This document shows, piece after piece, positions 31,917 to 42,651 of a stretch of DNA of 64,000 nucleotides. The stretch is from JBBROS01 sp963792675 (GTDB taxonomy: Bacteria > Pseudomonadota > Alphaproteobacteria > Acetobacterales > Acetobacteraceae). The stretch spans positions 1,116,001 through 1,180,000 of the forward strand of contig CAWBWT010000002.1 of assembly GCA_963792675.1 (NCBI GenBank), in the 5' to 3' direction. The position numbers and the translations under genes were made by a program. The notes under the pieces were generated by a model. The model was not told where the DNA came from, did no database searches, and saw nothing but the letters and a program-made list of their open reading frames with translations. The first letter of the stretch is position 1, and each line of letters opens with the position of its first letter.

Positions 31917-32922
31917 CCGCGCAACTCGGGATGGGCGCGAGCCGGGCGCTGCCGTCGACCGGCTCGGTCCGTGGCTCGCGAGCCGCCGAGGGGATGATCT
32001 CGCGGGCCAGGTAGAGCGGCCGGTGCTTGGTCTCGTTGAAGATGCGCCCGACATACTCGCCGATGATGCCGAGCGTCATCAGTTGCACCCCGCCCAGGAA
32101 CAGCACGATCACCAACAGCGACGGATAGCCGGCGACCGGGTTGCCGTAGAGGACCGTGCGGAGCGCGATGAAGAAGCCGTACGCGGTCGAGAGCAAGGCG
32201 ATCAGGAAGCCGAAATAGGATGCGAACTGCAGCGGCAGGATGGAGAAGCTGGTGAAGCCTTCGACCGACAGGTTCCAAAGCCGCCAATAATTCCATTTGG
32301 TCGTGCCGGCGGCGCGGGCCGCGCGGGCATACGGCACTTCGACCTGGTCGTAGCCCACCCAGGCGTACAGCCCCTTCATGAACCGGTGCCGCTCGCGCAT
32401 GCGCAGCAGGCTGTCCACGGCTCGCCGGCTCATCAGCCGGAAGTCGCCGACGTCGGCCGGGATCGGCCGGTCGGCCAGCTTGTTCATCAGCCGATAGAAC
32501 ATGTGCGCGGTGGCGCGCTTGAGCGTGGTCTCGCCCTCGCGTTCGGTGCGCCGGGCATAGACGACGTCGTGGCCTTGCTGCCAGAGCCGGACGAACTCGC
32601 CGATGAGCTCCGGCGGATCCTGCAGGTCGGCGTCGATGACCACGACCGCCTGGCCGCGGGCATGGTCGAGCCCGGCCGTCATGGCGATCTCCTTGCCGAA
32701 GTTGCGCGACAGCGACACCATGGCAATGCGGGGGTCGACCGCGTGCAAGGCCCGGATCATCTCGGCGGTCGCGTCCGTGCTGCCGTCGTCGGCGAACACG
32801 ATCTCCCAGTCGAGGCCGGTTGCGTCGAGCGCCCGGCTGGTGCGGGCGATGAACGCCTGCAGCACGGGCGCTTCGTTGTAGGCGGGAACGACGACGCTCA
32901 ACACCGGTTCAGACGACATCAA
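31909..32922 (-). CDS. Polyprenyl-phosphate glycosyltransferase (GT2, GtrB/ArnC/DPM1-like)
   Basis: 337-aa enzyme that transfers a sugar from a nucleotide donor to polyprenyl phosphate on the cytoplasmic membrane face. The GT-A domain starts L-S-V-V-V-P-A-Y-N-E, with F-A-D-D-G-S-T-D-A-T and the metal motif V-I-D-A-D-L-Q-D-P-P-E. Two C-terminal transmembrane helices (about 225-245 and 262-285) are typical of GtrB/ArnC. The E-T-K-H-R-P-L-Y region near the end is family-typical. With the SMR-like flippase and several GT-C-like proteins it forms a plausible lipid-linked sugar modification module for LPS or exopolysaccharide. Confidence 0.9.
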   Translation of the reverse strand: MMSSEPVLSVVVPAYNEAPVLQAFIARTSRALDATGLDWEIVFADDGSTDATAEMIRALHAVDPRIAMVSLSRNFGKEIAMTAGLDHARGQAVVVIDADLQDPPELIGEFVRLWQQGHDVVYARRTEREGETTLKRATAHMFYRLMNKLADRPIPADVGDFRLMSRRAVDSLLRMRERHRFMKGLYAWVGYDQVEVPYARAARAAGTTKWNYWRLWNLSVEGFTSFSILPLQFASYFGFLIALLSTAYGFFIALRTVLYGNPVAGYPSLLVIVLFLGGVQLMTLGIIGEYVGRIFNETKHRPLYLAREIIPSAAREPRTEPVDGSARLAPIPSCAAE

Positions 32923-33055
32923 GGTGCACCCTCATGCTCATTCGCGCCGCGGCGGCCTCCGCCGGCCGGTTATAGGCTGATTACCATGCCCGCGGCTGCG
33001 GCGATGCCGAGATCGCGAGCTTGGCTTAAATCAGGGCCGCCTCAGGCTCGGCGGG

Positions 33056-34525
33056 TCAGGCTCCGGCGACGGTCGGCTGCTGCTGCCACAGCCGCTCCGC
33101 AACCATCAGCATCACCGTCAGCTCGACGATCGGCACCGCCGTGACATTGTAGCGTGCCTCCAGGAACAGGCCGGTGGCCGCCAACGTCGATTTCAGCAGC
33201 ACGATGCTCGAGGCGCCCAGGGTGAGAGCGGCCCGCGCGGGCGGCTGCCGCGGCAGGGTGGCGACGGCGACCAGGAAGGCGAGCCCGAGGGCAACCCGGT
33301 AGAAGCGGGTCAGGGTGTTGAGCAAGGCGCTGGCGCTCCCGCCCAACGCGCGTCCGAGCCAGGTCAGGAGCAAGCCGGGCGACAGCGGTCCGTCGGCCGG
33401 ACGCAACTCCTTCGGCAGCGGCTCGATCCAGCTCCGCCACAGCGTCGCGCCCTGGATCAGCCGCAACTCGGCCGTCTCGAGCGCTGGCCGGGACTGGCGC
33501 AGGTCGGCGGCCATGGTTGCGAACGCCGCATCGATGGCCGGCGGGAAGGGCTGACCGGCGTGGCGTTTCAGCTGGTCGAGCAGGGTCTGTGCCCGGGCCG
33601 CCTCCCCGGCCGGCAGGAACGAACCCGGCAGCAGGTGGATCATTTGATAGGTATCGACCTGGAAGAACGCGGCCGCGGAGCGCTGGTCCTCGTTCGTCAC
33701 CCATTCCCGTAGCCAGGCCAGGTAGCCGAGCGGTCCCCTGCTCCCGTCCGGCAGCATCCATTGCCGCGCCGTCGGCAACACCGGCACCCCTGCGGCGAGG
33801 TTGCGCGCCGTCCATGATCCGAGCGGGAGCGCGAGGCAGACGGCCACGGCGACGCCGCGCAGCAGGCCGATCCGCAGGCCGTGGATTTGCAGCGCGACGA
33901 TGGCGACCGGAACCGTATAGACGACCGAATCGAGCCGCAGGAACAGGGCCGCCGCCAGCGGCGCCGCGACCGCCACCACGCGCAGCCGGCCGACGGCAAG
34001 CGACAGCGCCAGTTCCGCCAGCAGCCAGTTCAAGGCGCCCAGGGTCAACGCCTCGGCCAAGCCGTAACGCACCATGAACGCCTGCAACGGCGACAGCGCG
34101 GCCACGGCGCCGCACAGCAGCCCGGCCCTGGCGCCGGCCAGGCGCGAGACGGCGTAAGCGAGGCGCGGGACGGCCAGCGCCGAAACCAGCGCCTGTGCCC
34201 AAAGTACGGGGATTTTTCCGCCGCCCGAGAGCGACCACACCACGGCGATGAAGGCCGGATAGCCGGGCAGGCCGTTGCCGCCGAAATGCGGCCTGCACTC
34301 GCCCGAGCCCGGCGGCGACAACGACACGCCGCAGCCATCGAGGATGTTGCGCGCCACGGTGGCGTAGACCGGCCAATCGCCGTCCGGGGCGTGGACGTCC
34401 GGCAGCAGCAGGGTGACGGCGCGGATTGCGATCGCAATGCCGTACAGGACCGCCAAAATCCGCCAACGCAGCAATGGCTGCCGCTCCCGTCGTTGTGAAG
34501 TTCTGCATAACGCAGCCCTGTTCAC
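33056..34525 (-). CDS. Polytopic membrane protein, probable ArnT/PMT-like glycosyltransferase
   Basis: 489 aa if the GTG at 34525 is used; an ATG at 34618 is in frame, but the extra sequence is promoter-like. After helix 1 comes A-P-D-G-D-W-P-V-Y-A-T-V-A-R-N-I-L-D-G, the loop-1 acidic pattern of GT39/ArnT-like GT-C enzymes that transfer sugars from polyprenyl carriers in the periplasm. About ten more hydrophobic segments follow. The acceptor is unknown. It is divergent from the suf regulator and same-strand with the GT2 gene 133 bases downstream. Confidence 0.68.
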   Translation of the reverse strand: MNRAALCRTSQRRERQPLLRWRILAVLYGIAIAIRAVTLLLPDVHAPDGDWPVYATVARNILDGCGVSLSPPGSGECRPHFGGNGLPGYPAFIAVVWSLSGGGKIPVLWAQALVSALAVPRLAYAVSRLAGARAGLLCGAVAALSPLQAFMVRYGLAEALTLGALNWLLAELALSLAVGRLRVVAVAAPLAAALFLRLDSVVYTVPVAIVALQIHGLRIGLLRGVAVAVCLALPLGSWTARNLAAGVPVLPTARQWMLPDGSRGPLGYLAWLREWVTNEDQRSAAAFFQVDTYQMIHLLPGSFLPAGEAARAQTLLDQLKRHAGQPFPPAIDAAFATMAADLRQSRPALETAELRLIQGATLWRSWIEPLPKELRPADGPLSPGLLLTWLGRALGGSASALLNTLTRFYRVALGLAFLVAVATLPRQPPARAALTLGASSIVLLKSTLAATGLFLEARYNVTAVPIVELTVMLMVAERLWQQQPTVAGA

Positions 34526-34630
34526 GGTGCCAGCAAAGGCCCGGGAACGTGCGGGACTGTCTTGACGGGATGCGCGGCCTGCCCCATCTGCTGCATACAG
34601 GACTGCCCCGGTCCGCATACGGTTGATCTG

Positions 34631-35098
34631 ATGTTAAGACTTTCTAAACTATCCGATTACGCCGTCGTCGTGTTGGTCCGGTTGGCCAGCGACGAGGGTT
34701 CGTCGACCTCGCCGGGCTTGGCTGCCAAGACCGGCTTGCCGGAGCCGACCGTCGCCAAGGTGCTCAAGGCGCTGGCATCGGCAAAGCTGGTGACCAGCCA
34801 GCGTGGCGCGCGCGGCGGCTACCGTCTGGCGCGTCCGTTGTCGAGCGTTGCGATCGCCGAGGTGATCGCGGCCATCGATGGGCCGGTCGCATTGACGGCC
34901 TGCACCGATGGCGGCGCCGGCCGCTGCGAGGTCGAAGCCTGCTGCTCCGTGCGGGGGCGCTGGGATCCGGTCAACTCGGCCGTGCTCCATGCGCTGAGCC
35001 GCATCACCTTGGCCGACATGGCCGGTTCGCCCCGGCCGCCCGCTGCTCCGGCGTCCGCGCGCGCGGACGCCGTCACCGTCTCAATCCCTGCTGAATAG
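34631..35098 (+). CDS. Rrf2-family Fe-S responsive regulator of the SUF operon
   Basis: 155-aa repressor-type regulator. The N-terminal winged helix reads L-R-L-S-K-L-S-D-Y-A-V-V-V-L and L-P-E-P-T-V-A-K-V-L-K-A-L. Cysteines in A-C-T-D-G-G-A-G-R-C-E-V-E-A-C are spaced as in Rrf2/IscR proteins that bind a [2Fe-2S] cluster. It is the first gene of the suf run, 8 bases before sufB, matching the alphaproteobacterial 'SUF system FeS assembly regulator' type. Holo-protein would repress and apo-protein would release suf when iron or clusters are scarce (family knowledge). ATG 34631 was chosen because conserved sequence begins there. Confidence 0.92.
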   Translation: MLRLSKLSDYAVVVLVRLASDEGSSTSPGLAAKTGLPEPTVAKVLKALASAKLVTSQRGARGGYRLARPLSSVAIAEVIAAIDGPVALTACTDGGAGRCEVEACCSVRGRWDPVNSAVLHALSRITLADMAGSPRPPAAPASARADAVTVSIPAE

Positions 35099-35106
35099 GT
35101 CGCCCG

Positions 35107-36596
<1,490 letters not shown>

Positions 36597-36597
<1 letters not shown>

Positions 36598-37346
36598 TGC
36601 TTGAAATCAAGGGACTGGCGGCGGGGATCGAGGATAAGGCGATCCTGCAAGGGATCGACCTCGAGCTGCCGACCGGGCAGATCCATGCCATCATGGGGCC
36701 GAACGGCTCCGGCAAGTCGACGCTGGGCTACGTGCTGGCCGGCAACGAGGGCTACGAGGTCAGCGGCGGCACTGTGACGTTCGACGGCGCCGACGTGCTG
36801 GCGATGGAGCCGGAGGAGCGGGCGGCGGCCGGCATGTTCCTAGCGTTCCAGGCGCCGATCGAGCTGCCCGGGGTCAACAACGCCAACTTCCTGCGCACCG
36901 CGCTGAACGCCATCCGGCGGGCGCGCGGCGAGGCGGAGCTGGATGCGGTGTCGTTCCTGCGCATGGCGCGGGCCGAAAGCAAGCGGCTGCACTTCCCCGA
37001 CGATATGCTGAAGCGGAATGTGAACGTCGGCTTCAGCGGCGGGGAAAAAAAGCGCAACGAGGTGCTGCAGATGGCCCTGCTGCGGCCGAAGCTGGCGATC
37101 CTGGACGAGACCGATAGCGGCCTCGACATCGACGCGCTGCGGATCGTCGCCGACGGCGTCAATGCCCTGCGCAGCCCTGACTTTTCGGCGCTGGTGATCA
37201 CCCATCACCAGCGGCTGCTCGATCATCTGGTGCCGGACCGGGTTCATGTGCTGAGCCAGGGGCGGATCATTCGCTCCGGCGGGCCGGAGCTGGCGCGGGA
37301 ACTCGAAGCCAACGGCTACGCGCAAGTGGTCGCGAGCGCGGCATGA
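36597..37346 (+). CDS. sufC: Fe-S cluster assembly ATPase SufC
   Basis: 249-aa ABC-type ATPase that drives conformational change in SufBCD. Walker A M-G-P-N-G-S-G-K-S-T-L-G, Q-loop F-Q-A-P-I-E, signature F-S-G-G-E-K-K-R-N-E and Walker B L-A-I-L-D-E-T-D-S-G-L-D-I-D are intact, and the S-G-L-D-I-D ending is diagnostic of SufC over transporters. It overlaps sufB by one base and sufD by ATGA, implying tightly coupled translation. Confidence 0.97.
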
Positions 37347-38590
37347 ACGTATCGCTTGCCAACGGCGCCGACGCGTTCCTCGCGCGCTACCGCGGCTTGC
37401 GCGACCGGCTGCCCGGCGACCAGGCCCGGCGCGATGCCGCGGCCGAGGCGTTCGCCGCCTCCGGCCTGCCGAGCGTGAAGGCCGAGGCTTGGCGCTACAC
37501 CAGCCTGCGCGGCCTGTCGGACGTGTCCTTCGCCGAGCCGCTGACGGAGGTGTCGCAGGCGCCGGTGGTGCATCCGCTGCCGGACCTGCCGCGGGTCGTG
37601 CTGATCGACGGCCGCTACCAGCCGGAGCTGTCCACGCCGCCGGACGGCGTTGCCCTCTCGACCTTTGCGCGGACTCCCGAGTTCGACGGCGCCGGCGAGG
37701 CGCTGCCGATGGTGGCGCTGAACACCATGCTGGCCGAGGACGGGCTGCAGCTGCGCGTCGCGGCTGGGGTCGATGCCGGCACCCTGGTGGTGCTGACGAT
37801 CACGCCGGAGCCGCATCGCCCGGTTGACTTCCACCCGCGCCACCAGATCACCCTGGAGCCCGGCGCCAAGCTGTCGATCATCGAGGTGGCGCAGGGCGAG
37901 GGCACCTATCTGCACAACGCCGTCACTTCGGTCGCAGTTGGGGAAGGCGCCACGCTGACCCATGTGCGGCTGCAGCAGGAGAGCGCGGAGGCGTTCCACG
38001 TCAACACCACCGTCGCCGAGATCGCCGAGCGCGGCACTTACGACACGTTCGTGCTGACCTTGGGCGCACGGCTGGCGCGGACCGAGGTGCATGCGCGGCT
38101 GGCCGGGCCGAACGCCGCGGTGCACCTGAATGGCGCGCAGCTGCTGGGCGGCACGCAGCACGCCGACATCACCACCGTGGTCGCGCATGACGCGCCGGGC
38201 TGCGCGTCGCGGCAGACGGTGAAGAACGTGCTCGGCGGCCGCAGCCGCGGCGTGTTCCAGGGCAAGATCGAGGTCGCCCGGGTGGCGCAAAAGACCGACG
38301 GTTACCAGATGAACCAGGCGCTGCTGCTGAGCCCGACGGCGGAGATCGACTGCAAGCCGCAGCTCGAGATCTACGCCGACGACGTGAAGTGCAGCCACGG
38401 CGCGACGGTCGGCGAGCTCGATGCCGACCAGCTTTTTTTCCTCCGCAGCCGCGGCATCCCGCTCGCGTCGGCGCGCGCCATTCTGGTGCGCGCCTTCCTG
38501 ACGGAGGCGCTGGACGTGGTGCAGGACGAGGCGGCGCGCGAGTTGATGGAGCAGGCGATCGAGGCCTGGTGGGAGCGGAACCCGGCATGA
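37343..38590 (+). CDS. sufD: Fe-S cluster assembly protein SufD
   Basis: 415-aa beta-helix partner of SufB, needed for iron acquisition by the scaffold. E-A-W-R-Y-T-S-L-R-G-L at about 50-60, then beta-helix repeats with G-G-R-S-R-G-V-F-Q-G-K-I, K-T-D-G-Y-Q-M-N-Q and C-S-H-G-A-T-V-G-E-L-D, where the His corresponds to the conserved SufD His near the SufB interface. The end overlaps sufS by ATGA. Confidence 0.95.
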   Translation: MNVSLANGADAFLARYRGLRDRLPGDQARRDAAAEAFAASGLPSVKAEAWRYTSLRGLSDVSFAEPLTEVSQAPVVHPLPDLPRVVLIDGRYQPELSTPPDGVALSTFARTPEFDGAGEALPMVALNTMLAEDGLQLRVAAGVDAGTLVVLTITPEPHRPVDFHPRHQITLEPGAKLSIIEVAQGEGTYLHNAVTSVAVGEGATLTHVRLQQESAEAFHVNTTVAEIAERGTYDTFVLTLGARLARTEVHARLAGPNAAVHLNGAQLLGGTQHADITTVVAHDAPGCASRQTVKNVLGGRSRGVFQGKIEVARVAQKTDGYQMNQALLLSPTAEIDCKPQLEIYADDVKCSHGATVGELDADQLFFLRSRGIPLASARAILVRAFLTEALDVVQDEAARELMEQAIEAWWERNPA

Positions 38591-39840
38591 ATGCTTTGAC
38601 TAAGTTGGGAACCAAGTTGCCGTTCGACGTCGAGCAGATCCGGGCGCAGTTCCCGATCCTGTCGCAGCAGATCCGCGGCAAGCCGTTCGTGTTCCTGGAC
38701 AGCGCGGCGAGCGCGCAGAAGCCGCGCGCCGTGATCGACGCCATGGTGAACGCCATGGAGACGCAGTATGCGAACGTGCATCGCGGCCTGCACTGGATGA
38801 GCGAGCGCACCACCGACGCCTATGAAGGCACCCGGGACGTGATCGCGAACCTGCTGAATGCCGGGTCGCGGGATGAGATCGTGTTTGCCAAGAACTCGAC
38901 CGAGGCGATCAACTTGGTCGCGCATAGCTACGGCCGCGGCGTGATGACGCCGGGCCAGGCGGTGGTGATCTCGGAGATGGAGCACCACGCGAACCTGGTA
39001 CCCTGGCAGATGCTGCGGGACGCGACCGGGGCGGAACTGCGGATCTGTCCGATCACCGACGCCGGCGAGATCGACATGGCGGCGCTCGAAGCGCTGCTGG
39101 CCGACGGCAAGGTCGGGCTGGTGGCGATGACCCACATGAGCAACGTGCTCGGCACCGTGACGCCGGCGGTGCGGATCGCGGCGCTTGCGCACCAGTACGG
39201 CGCCAAGGTGCTGTTCGACGGCAGTCAAGCGGTGGTGCACCGGGCGGTGGATGTGCAGGCGATCGACGCCGATTTTTACGTCTGGACCGGGCACAAGCTG
39301 TACGGGCCGACCGGCATCGGCGTGCTGTATGCCAAGCGCGAACTGCTGGAGCGGATGCCGCCGTTCATGGGCGGCGGCGACATGATCGGCACCGTCAGCT
39401 TCGAGCGCTCGACCTGGGCCGAGGTGCCGCACAAGTTCGAGGCGGGCACGCCGATGATCATCGAGGCGATCGGCTTGGGCGCCGCGATCGAGTGGGTGCA
39501 GGCGATCGGCTTCGACGCCATCGCGGCGCACGAGGCGCGGCTCACCGAACACGCCATGGCCCGACTATCGGCGATCCCCGGCTTGCGGGTGCTGGGGGAG
39601 GCGCAGGACCGCGGCGGCGTGTTCAGCTTCACCCTCAAGGGCGCGCATGCGCACGACGTGGCAACGTTGCTCGACCGGCAGGGCATCGCGGTGCGGGCCG
39701 GCAATCACTGCGCCGAGCCGCTGATGCGTCGGTTGGGCGTGGACAGCAGCGCGCGGGCGAGCTGCGGCATCTACACCACCGAGGCGGAGATCGACGTCCT
39801 GGCCGACTCGCTCGACCGCGTGCGCGAGTTCTTCGCGTGA
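38587..39840 (+). CDS. sufS: Cysteine desulfurase SufS
   Basis: 417-aa PLP enzyme that takes sulfur from cysteine for cluster assembly. The PLP lysine lies in V-W-T-G-H-K-L-Y-G-P-T-G-I-G and the active-site Cys in S-A-R-A-S-C-G-I-Y-T-T. R-A-G-N-H-C-A-E-P-L-M and E-H-H-A-N-L-V-P-W are class II (SufS/CsdA) features. Start ATG 38587 overlaps the sufD stop. It precedes the SufU-like gene by 13 bases, its usual sulfur acceptor. Confidence 0.96.
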   Translation: MNALTKLGTKLPFDVEQIRAQFPILSQQIRGKPFVFLDSAASAQKPRAVIDAMVNAMETQYANVHRGLHWMSERTTDAYEGTRDVIANLLNAGSRDEIVFAKNSTEAINLVAHSYGRGVMTPGQAVVISEMEHHANLVPWQMLRDATGAELRICPITDAGEIDMAALEALLADGKVGLVAMTHMSNVLGTVTPAVRIAALAHQYGAKVLFDGSQAVVHRAVDVQAIDADFYVWTGHKLYGPTGIGVLYAKRELLERMPPFMGGGDMIGTVSFERSTWAEVPHKFEAGTPMIIEAIGLGAAIEWVQAIGFDAIAAHEARLTEHAMARLSAIPGLRVLGEAQDRGGVFSFTLKGAHAHDVATLLDRQGIAVRAGNHCAEPLMRRLGVDSSARASCGIYTTEAEIDVLADSLDRVREFFA

Positions 39841-39853
39841 AGACGGGGGCCTG

Positions 39854-40300
39854 ATGTTCGACGACGTCCGCGACCTCTACAGCGCCGAAATTCGCCAGCA
39901 TGGCCGGGCGCCGACCCATGCGAGCCGGCCGAACGGGTTCGACGCGCAGGCGCGGGGCGACAATCCGATGTGCGGCGACCGGGTCACGGTGTTCGTACGC
40001 CGGGGCGGTGACGCGGTGGCCGCGGCCGGGTTCGAGGCGCGCGGCTGCGAGATCACGGTCGCAAGTGCCGACCTGATGTGCGAGGCGGTCGAGGGACGGG
40101 GCGCCGACGACATCCGCCGGATGGCCGGCGAGGTTGAGGCCATGGCGCGCACCGGCCGCTGCGAGGCTTGCGACGCAGCCCTGCAAGGGTTGAAACCGCT
40201 GAGCGCCGTGCATGAATATCCGTCGCGCGTGCGATGCGTGACGCTCCCCTGGGCGGCCCTGGTGGCGGCCCTCGATGGGGTGCAGGAGGTTGGACCATGA
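39854..40300 (+). CDS. sufU: SufU-type sulfur-transfer/scaffold protein
   Basis: 148-aa IscU-fold protein that accepts sulfur from SufS. Three Cys ligands are visible: N-P-M-C-G-D-R-V with the neighbouring Asp, G-C-E-I-T-V-A-S-A-D-L-M, and R-V-R-C-V-T-L-P-W. The latter two are diagnostic for SufU over IscU. Two extra Cys occur in R-C-E-A-C-D. Its stop overlaps the next gene (ATGA). Confidence 0.92.
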   Translation: MFDDVRDLYSAEIRQHGRAPTHASRPNGFDAQARGDNPMCGDRVTVFVRRGGDAVAAAGFEARGCEITVASADLMCEAVEGRGADDIRRMAGEVEAMARTGRCEACDAALQGLKPLSAVHEYPSRVRCVTLPWAALVAALDGVQEVGP

Positions 40301-40665
40301 ACGATTTGAGCTGGACCCCCGAGGGGGATGCCGCAACGCCCGCCGCCGCTGACGAGGCGCCGCGCCCGAGCGAGGAGGCGGTGCTGGAAGCCATCGCCAC
40401 GGTGTACGACCCGGAGATTCCAGTGAACATCTACGAACTCGGCCTGATTTACGCGGTCGAGATCGGCGACGACCACCACGTGAAGGTGGAGATGACGCTG
40501 ACGGCGCCGGGTTGCCCGTCGGCGCAGGAGCTGCCGGTGATGGTGCAGGACGCGATCATGGCGGTGAAGGGCGTGACCTCCTGCGAGGTCGATACCGTGT
40601 GGGATCCGCCGTGGGACCCGAGCCGGATGACCGAAGACGCGCGCCTCGCACTGAACATGTTCTGA
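40297..40665 (+). CDS. sufT: SufT-type (DUF59/MIP18) Fe-S assembly factor
   Basis: 122-aa DUF59 protein involved in maturation or carriage of Fe-S clusters. Core signature D-P-E-I-P-V-N-I-Y-E-L-G-L-I-Y at about 38-52, then T-L-T-A-P-G-C-P-S-A-Q-E-L-P with the single conserved Cys, and W-D-P-P-W-D-P-S-R-M-T-E. Overlap with sufU and a gap of only 13 bases to the next gene place it firmly in the suf run. Confidence 0.93.
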   Translation: MNDLSWTPEGDAATPAAADEAPRPSEEAVLEAIATVYDPEIPVNIYELGLIYAVEIGDDHHVKVEMTLTAPGCPSAQELPVMVQDAIMAVKGVTSCEVDTVWDPPWDPSRMTEDARLALNMF

Positions 40666-40678
40666 GTTGAGGACCGCC

Positions 40679-41053
40679 ATGAGTGCCACCCAGACGACCA
40701 CGCCCGCCAAGCCCCGCCGCGCCTTACCGCCGTTGATGCGGTTGAGCAACTCGGCGGCCGAGCGCCTGGCCGGGCTGTATGCGAAGGGGCAGCAAGGGAT
40801 GCTGCTGCGCATCAGCGTCAACACTAAGGGCTGCTCCGGCCTGTCCTATGTGATGGACTGGGTGCCGCAGCCGGGGCCCGGCGACGAGGTCGTGACCGAC
40901 AAGGGTCTGACCGTCTTGGTGGACCGCAAGGCGAGCCTGTTCCTGATCGGCTCCGAGATGGACTACAAGACCGACGTGCTGACGTCCGGGTTCACCTTCA
41001 GCAACCCGAACGAAAAGGGCCGGTGCGGCTGCGGCGAAAGCTTCCATGTCTAG
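40679..41053 (+). CDS. sufA: A-type Fe-S carrier SufA/ErpA
   Basis: 124-aa carrier that accepts and delivers Fe-S clusters. The three HesB-family cysteines are in N-T-K-G-C-S-G-L-S-Y and the terminal R-C-G-C-G-E-S-F. ATG 40679 was chosen over TTG 40667. The first 22 residues are a Pro/Thr-rich extension. It overlaps the following SDR gene by 8 bases, though that gene is unlikely to belong to the Fe-S pathway. Confidence 0.93.
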   Translation: MSATQTTTPAKPRRALPPLMRLSNSAAERLAGLYAKGQQGMLLRISVNTKGCSGLSYVMDWVPQPGPGDEVVTDKGLTVLVDRKASLFLIGSEMDYKTDVLTSGFTFSNPNEKGRCGCGESFHV

Positions 41054-41816
41054 CAGCGGCGGGGGCAGCAGCGGCCGCCTGGCCGGCAAGCGCGCCATCA
41101 TCACCGGCGCCGCCCGCGGCATTGGCCGCGCGACGGCGGAGCGCTTTGCCGCCGAGGGGGCCCGCCTCTTGCTGAACGACAGCGACGCGCCCGCGCTTGA
41201 GGCGTTCGTGTCCGAGTTGGCGCGCACCGGCGCCACCGTGCGTGGCGCGCCGGGCGACGTGTCCGAAGACGCCGTGGTACGCCGCTTCACCCAAGATGCC
41301 GCCGACGCCTATGGCGGGATCGACATCCTGGTCGCCAATGCCGGGGTGATCCCCGAAGCCGACCTCGCCAGCGCTACCGTCGAGCTGTGGGACCGGACCA
41401 TGGCGGTCGATGCGCGCGGTATGTTCCTGTCGTGCAAATACGCCGCCGAGGTGATGGTTCGACAGGGCTCCGGCGCGATCGTGTGCTTGTCGTCGATCTC
41501 CGCTTTCGCCGGGCAGCCCGGTCAGGCCGTTTATGGCCCGGCCAAGTTCGTCGCGTCCGGCCTGACCAAGCATCTCGCGATCGACCTCGCCGGCAAGGGC
41601 GTGCGGGTCAACGCCGTGGCGCCCGGCACCATCAACACGCCGGCGGTGGCGAACATGTCGAAGGACGCGATCAGGAAGGTCGTGTCGATGCACCCGCTGG
41701 GCCGCATGGGCCGGGCCGAGGAGGTCGCGAGCGCGATCCTGTTCCTCGCTTCGGACGAGGCCTCGTTCATCACCGGGGCCGTGCTGCCGGTGGATGGCGG
41801 CTACCTGGCGCAGTAG
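41046..41816 (+). CDS. Short-chain dehydrogenase/reductase (FabG-like)
   Basis: 256-aa NAD(P)-dependent SDR. T-G-A-A-R-G-I-G-R-A-T cofactor motif at about 20-30, V-A-N-A-G-V-I, Ser in C-L-S-S-I-S-A, Tyr-Lys in V-Y-G-P-A-K-F, and the C-terminal L-P-V-D-G-G-Y. Likely 3-oxoacyl reductase or 3-hydroxyacyl dehydrogenase type; with the adjacent enoyl-CoA hydratase this suggests acyl-CoA metabolism (inference). It starts inside the sufA end by 8 bases, so it may be read through from the suf operon. Confidence 0.9.
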   Translation: MSSSGGGSSGRLAGKRAIITGAARGIGRATAERFAAEGARLLLNDSDAPALEAFVSELARTGATVRGAPGDVSEDAVVRRFTQDAADAYGGIDILVANAGVIPEADLASATVELWDRTMAVDARGMFLSCKYAAEVMVRQGSGAIVCLSSISAFAGQPGQAVYGPAKFVASGLTKHLAIDLAGKGVRVNAVAPGTINTPAVANMSKDAIRKVVSMHPLGRMGRAEEVASAILFLASDEASFITGAVLPVDGGYLAQ

Positions 41817-41826
41817 CCTGGGCGTC

Positions 41827-42630
41827 ATGACGGGATTTCGGGACAGCTACGAGACGCTGCTGGTCGAGCGCCCGGAGCCCGACGTGCTGCTGTTGACCAT
41901 GAACCGGCCGGACGTGCTGAACGCGCTCAACACGCAGATGGGCCACGACATGCTGGCGGTGTTCGAGGCCTTGGCGGCCGAGCCCGACACCTGCCGCGCC
42001 GTGGTGCTAACCGGGGCGGGCACGCGCGCCTTCTGCGCCGGCGGCGACCTGAAGCAGCGGCGCGGCATGACCGACGCCGAGTGGCAAGCGCAGCACCACG
42101 TGTTCGAGCGCAAGGTGCGGGCGATGATCGATTGCCCGGTGCCGCTGATCGCCGCGGTGAACGGCGTGGCGTATGGCGGCGGCTGCGAGATCGCGCTGTG
42201 CTGCGACTTCATCTACGCCGCCGCAACCGCCCGTTTCGCGCTGCCGGAGGTGACGCTCGGCATCATGCCCGGCGCCGGCGGCACGCAGAACCTGCCGCGG
42301 GCGGTGGGCGAGCGCCGGGCCAAGGAGCTGCTGCTGACCGGCCGGCCGTGGTCGGCGCCCGACGCGGAGCGCTGGGGCATGGTCAACCGGGTGTGCGAGC
42401 CGGAGGCGCTGGTCGCCGAGGCGGTGGCGACCGCGGCGGTGATGGCCGGCAACGCTCCGATCTCGATCCGCCAGGCCAAGCGCTCGATGCATCACGGCAT
42501 GGGCATGAGCCTGGCCGACGGGCTGCTGTTCGAGATCGAGGCGTATAACCGCATGGTGCCGACCGAGGACCGCCGCGAGGGCGTGCTGGCGTTCAACGAG
42601 AAGCGCAAGCCGGCCTTCAAGGGCCGTTGA
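41827..42630 (+). CDS. Enoyl-CoA hydratase/isomerase family protein
   Basis: 267-aa crotonase-fold enzyme. The CoA and oxyanion-hole segment F-C-A-G-G-D-L-K is followed by A-V-N-G-V-A-Y-G-G-G-C-E-I-A, and the catalytic region P-E-V-T-L-G-I-M-P-G-A-G-G-T-Q keeps both family glutamates, E in G-C-E and E in P-E-V, as in true hydratases. It probably hydrates 2-enoyl-CoA esters. Placed 10 bases after the SDR stop. Confidence 0.9.
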   Translation: MTGFRDSYETLLVERPEPDVLLLTMNRPDVLNALNTQMGHDMLAVFEALAAEPDTCRAVVLTGAGTRAFCAGGDLKQRRGMTDAEWQAQHHVFERKVRAMIDCPVPLIAAVNGVAYGGGCEIALCCDFIYAAATARFALPEVTLGIMPGAGGTQNLPRAVGERRAKELLLTGRPWSAPDAERWGMVNRVCEPEALVAEAVATAAVMAGNAPISIRQAKRSMHHGMGMSLADGLLFEIEAYNRMVPTEDRREGVLAFNEKRKPAFKGR

Positions 42631-42651
42631 TGCCGCGTCCGGCGGCGTCGG

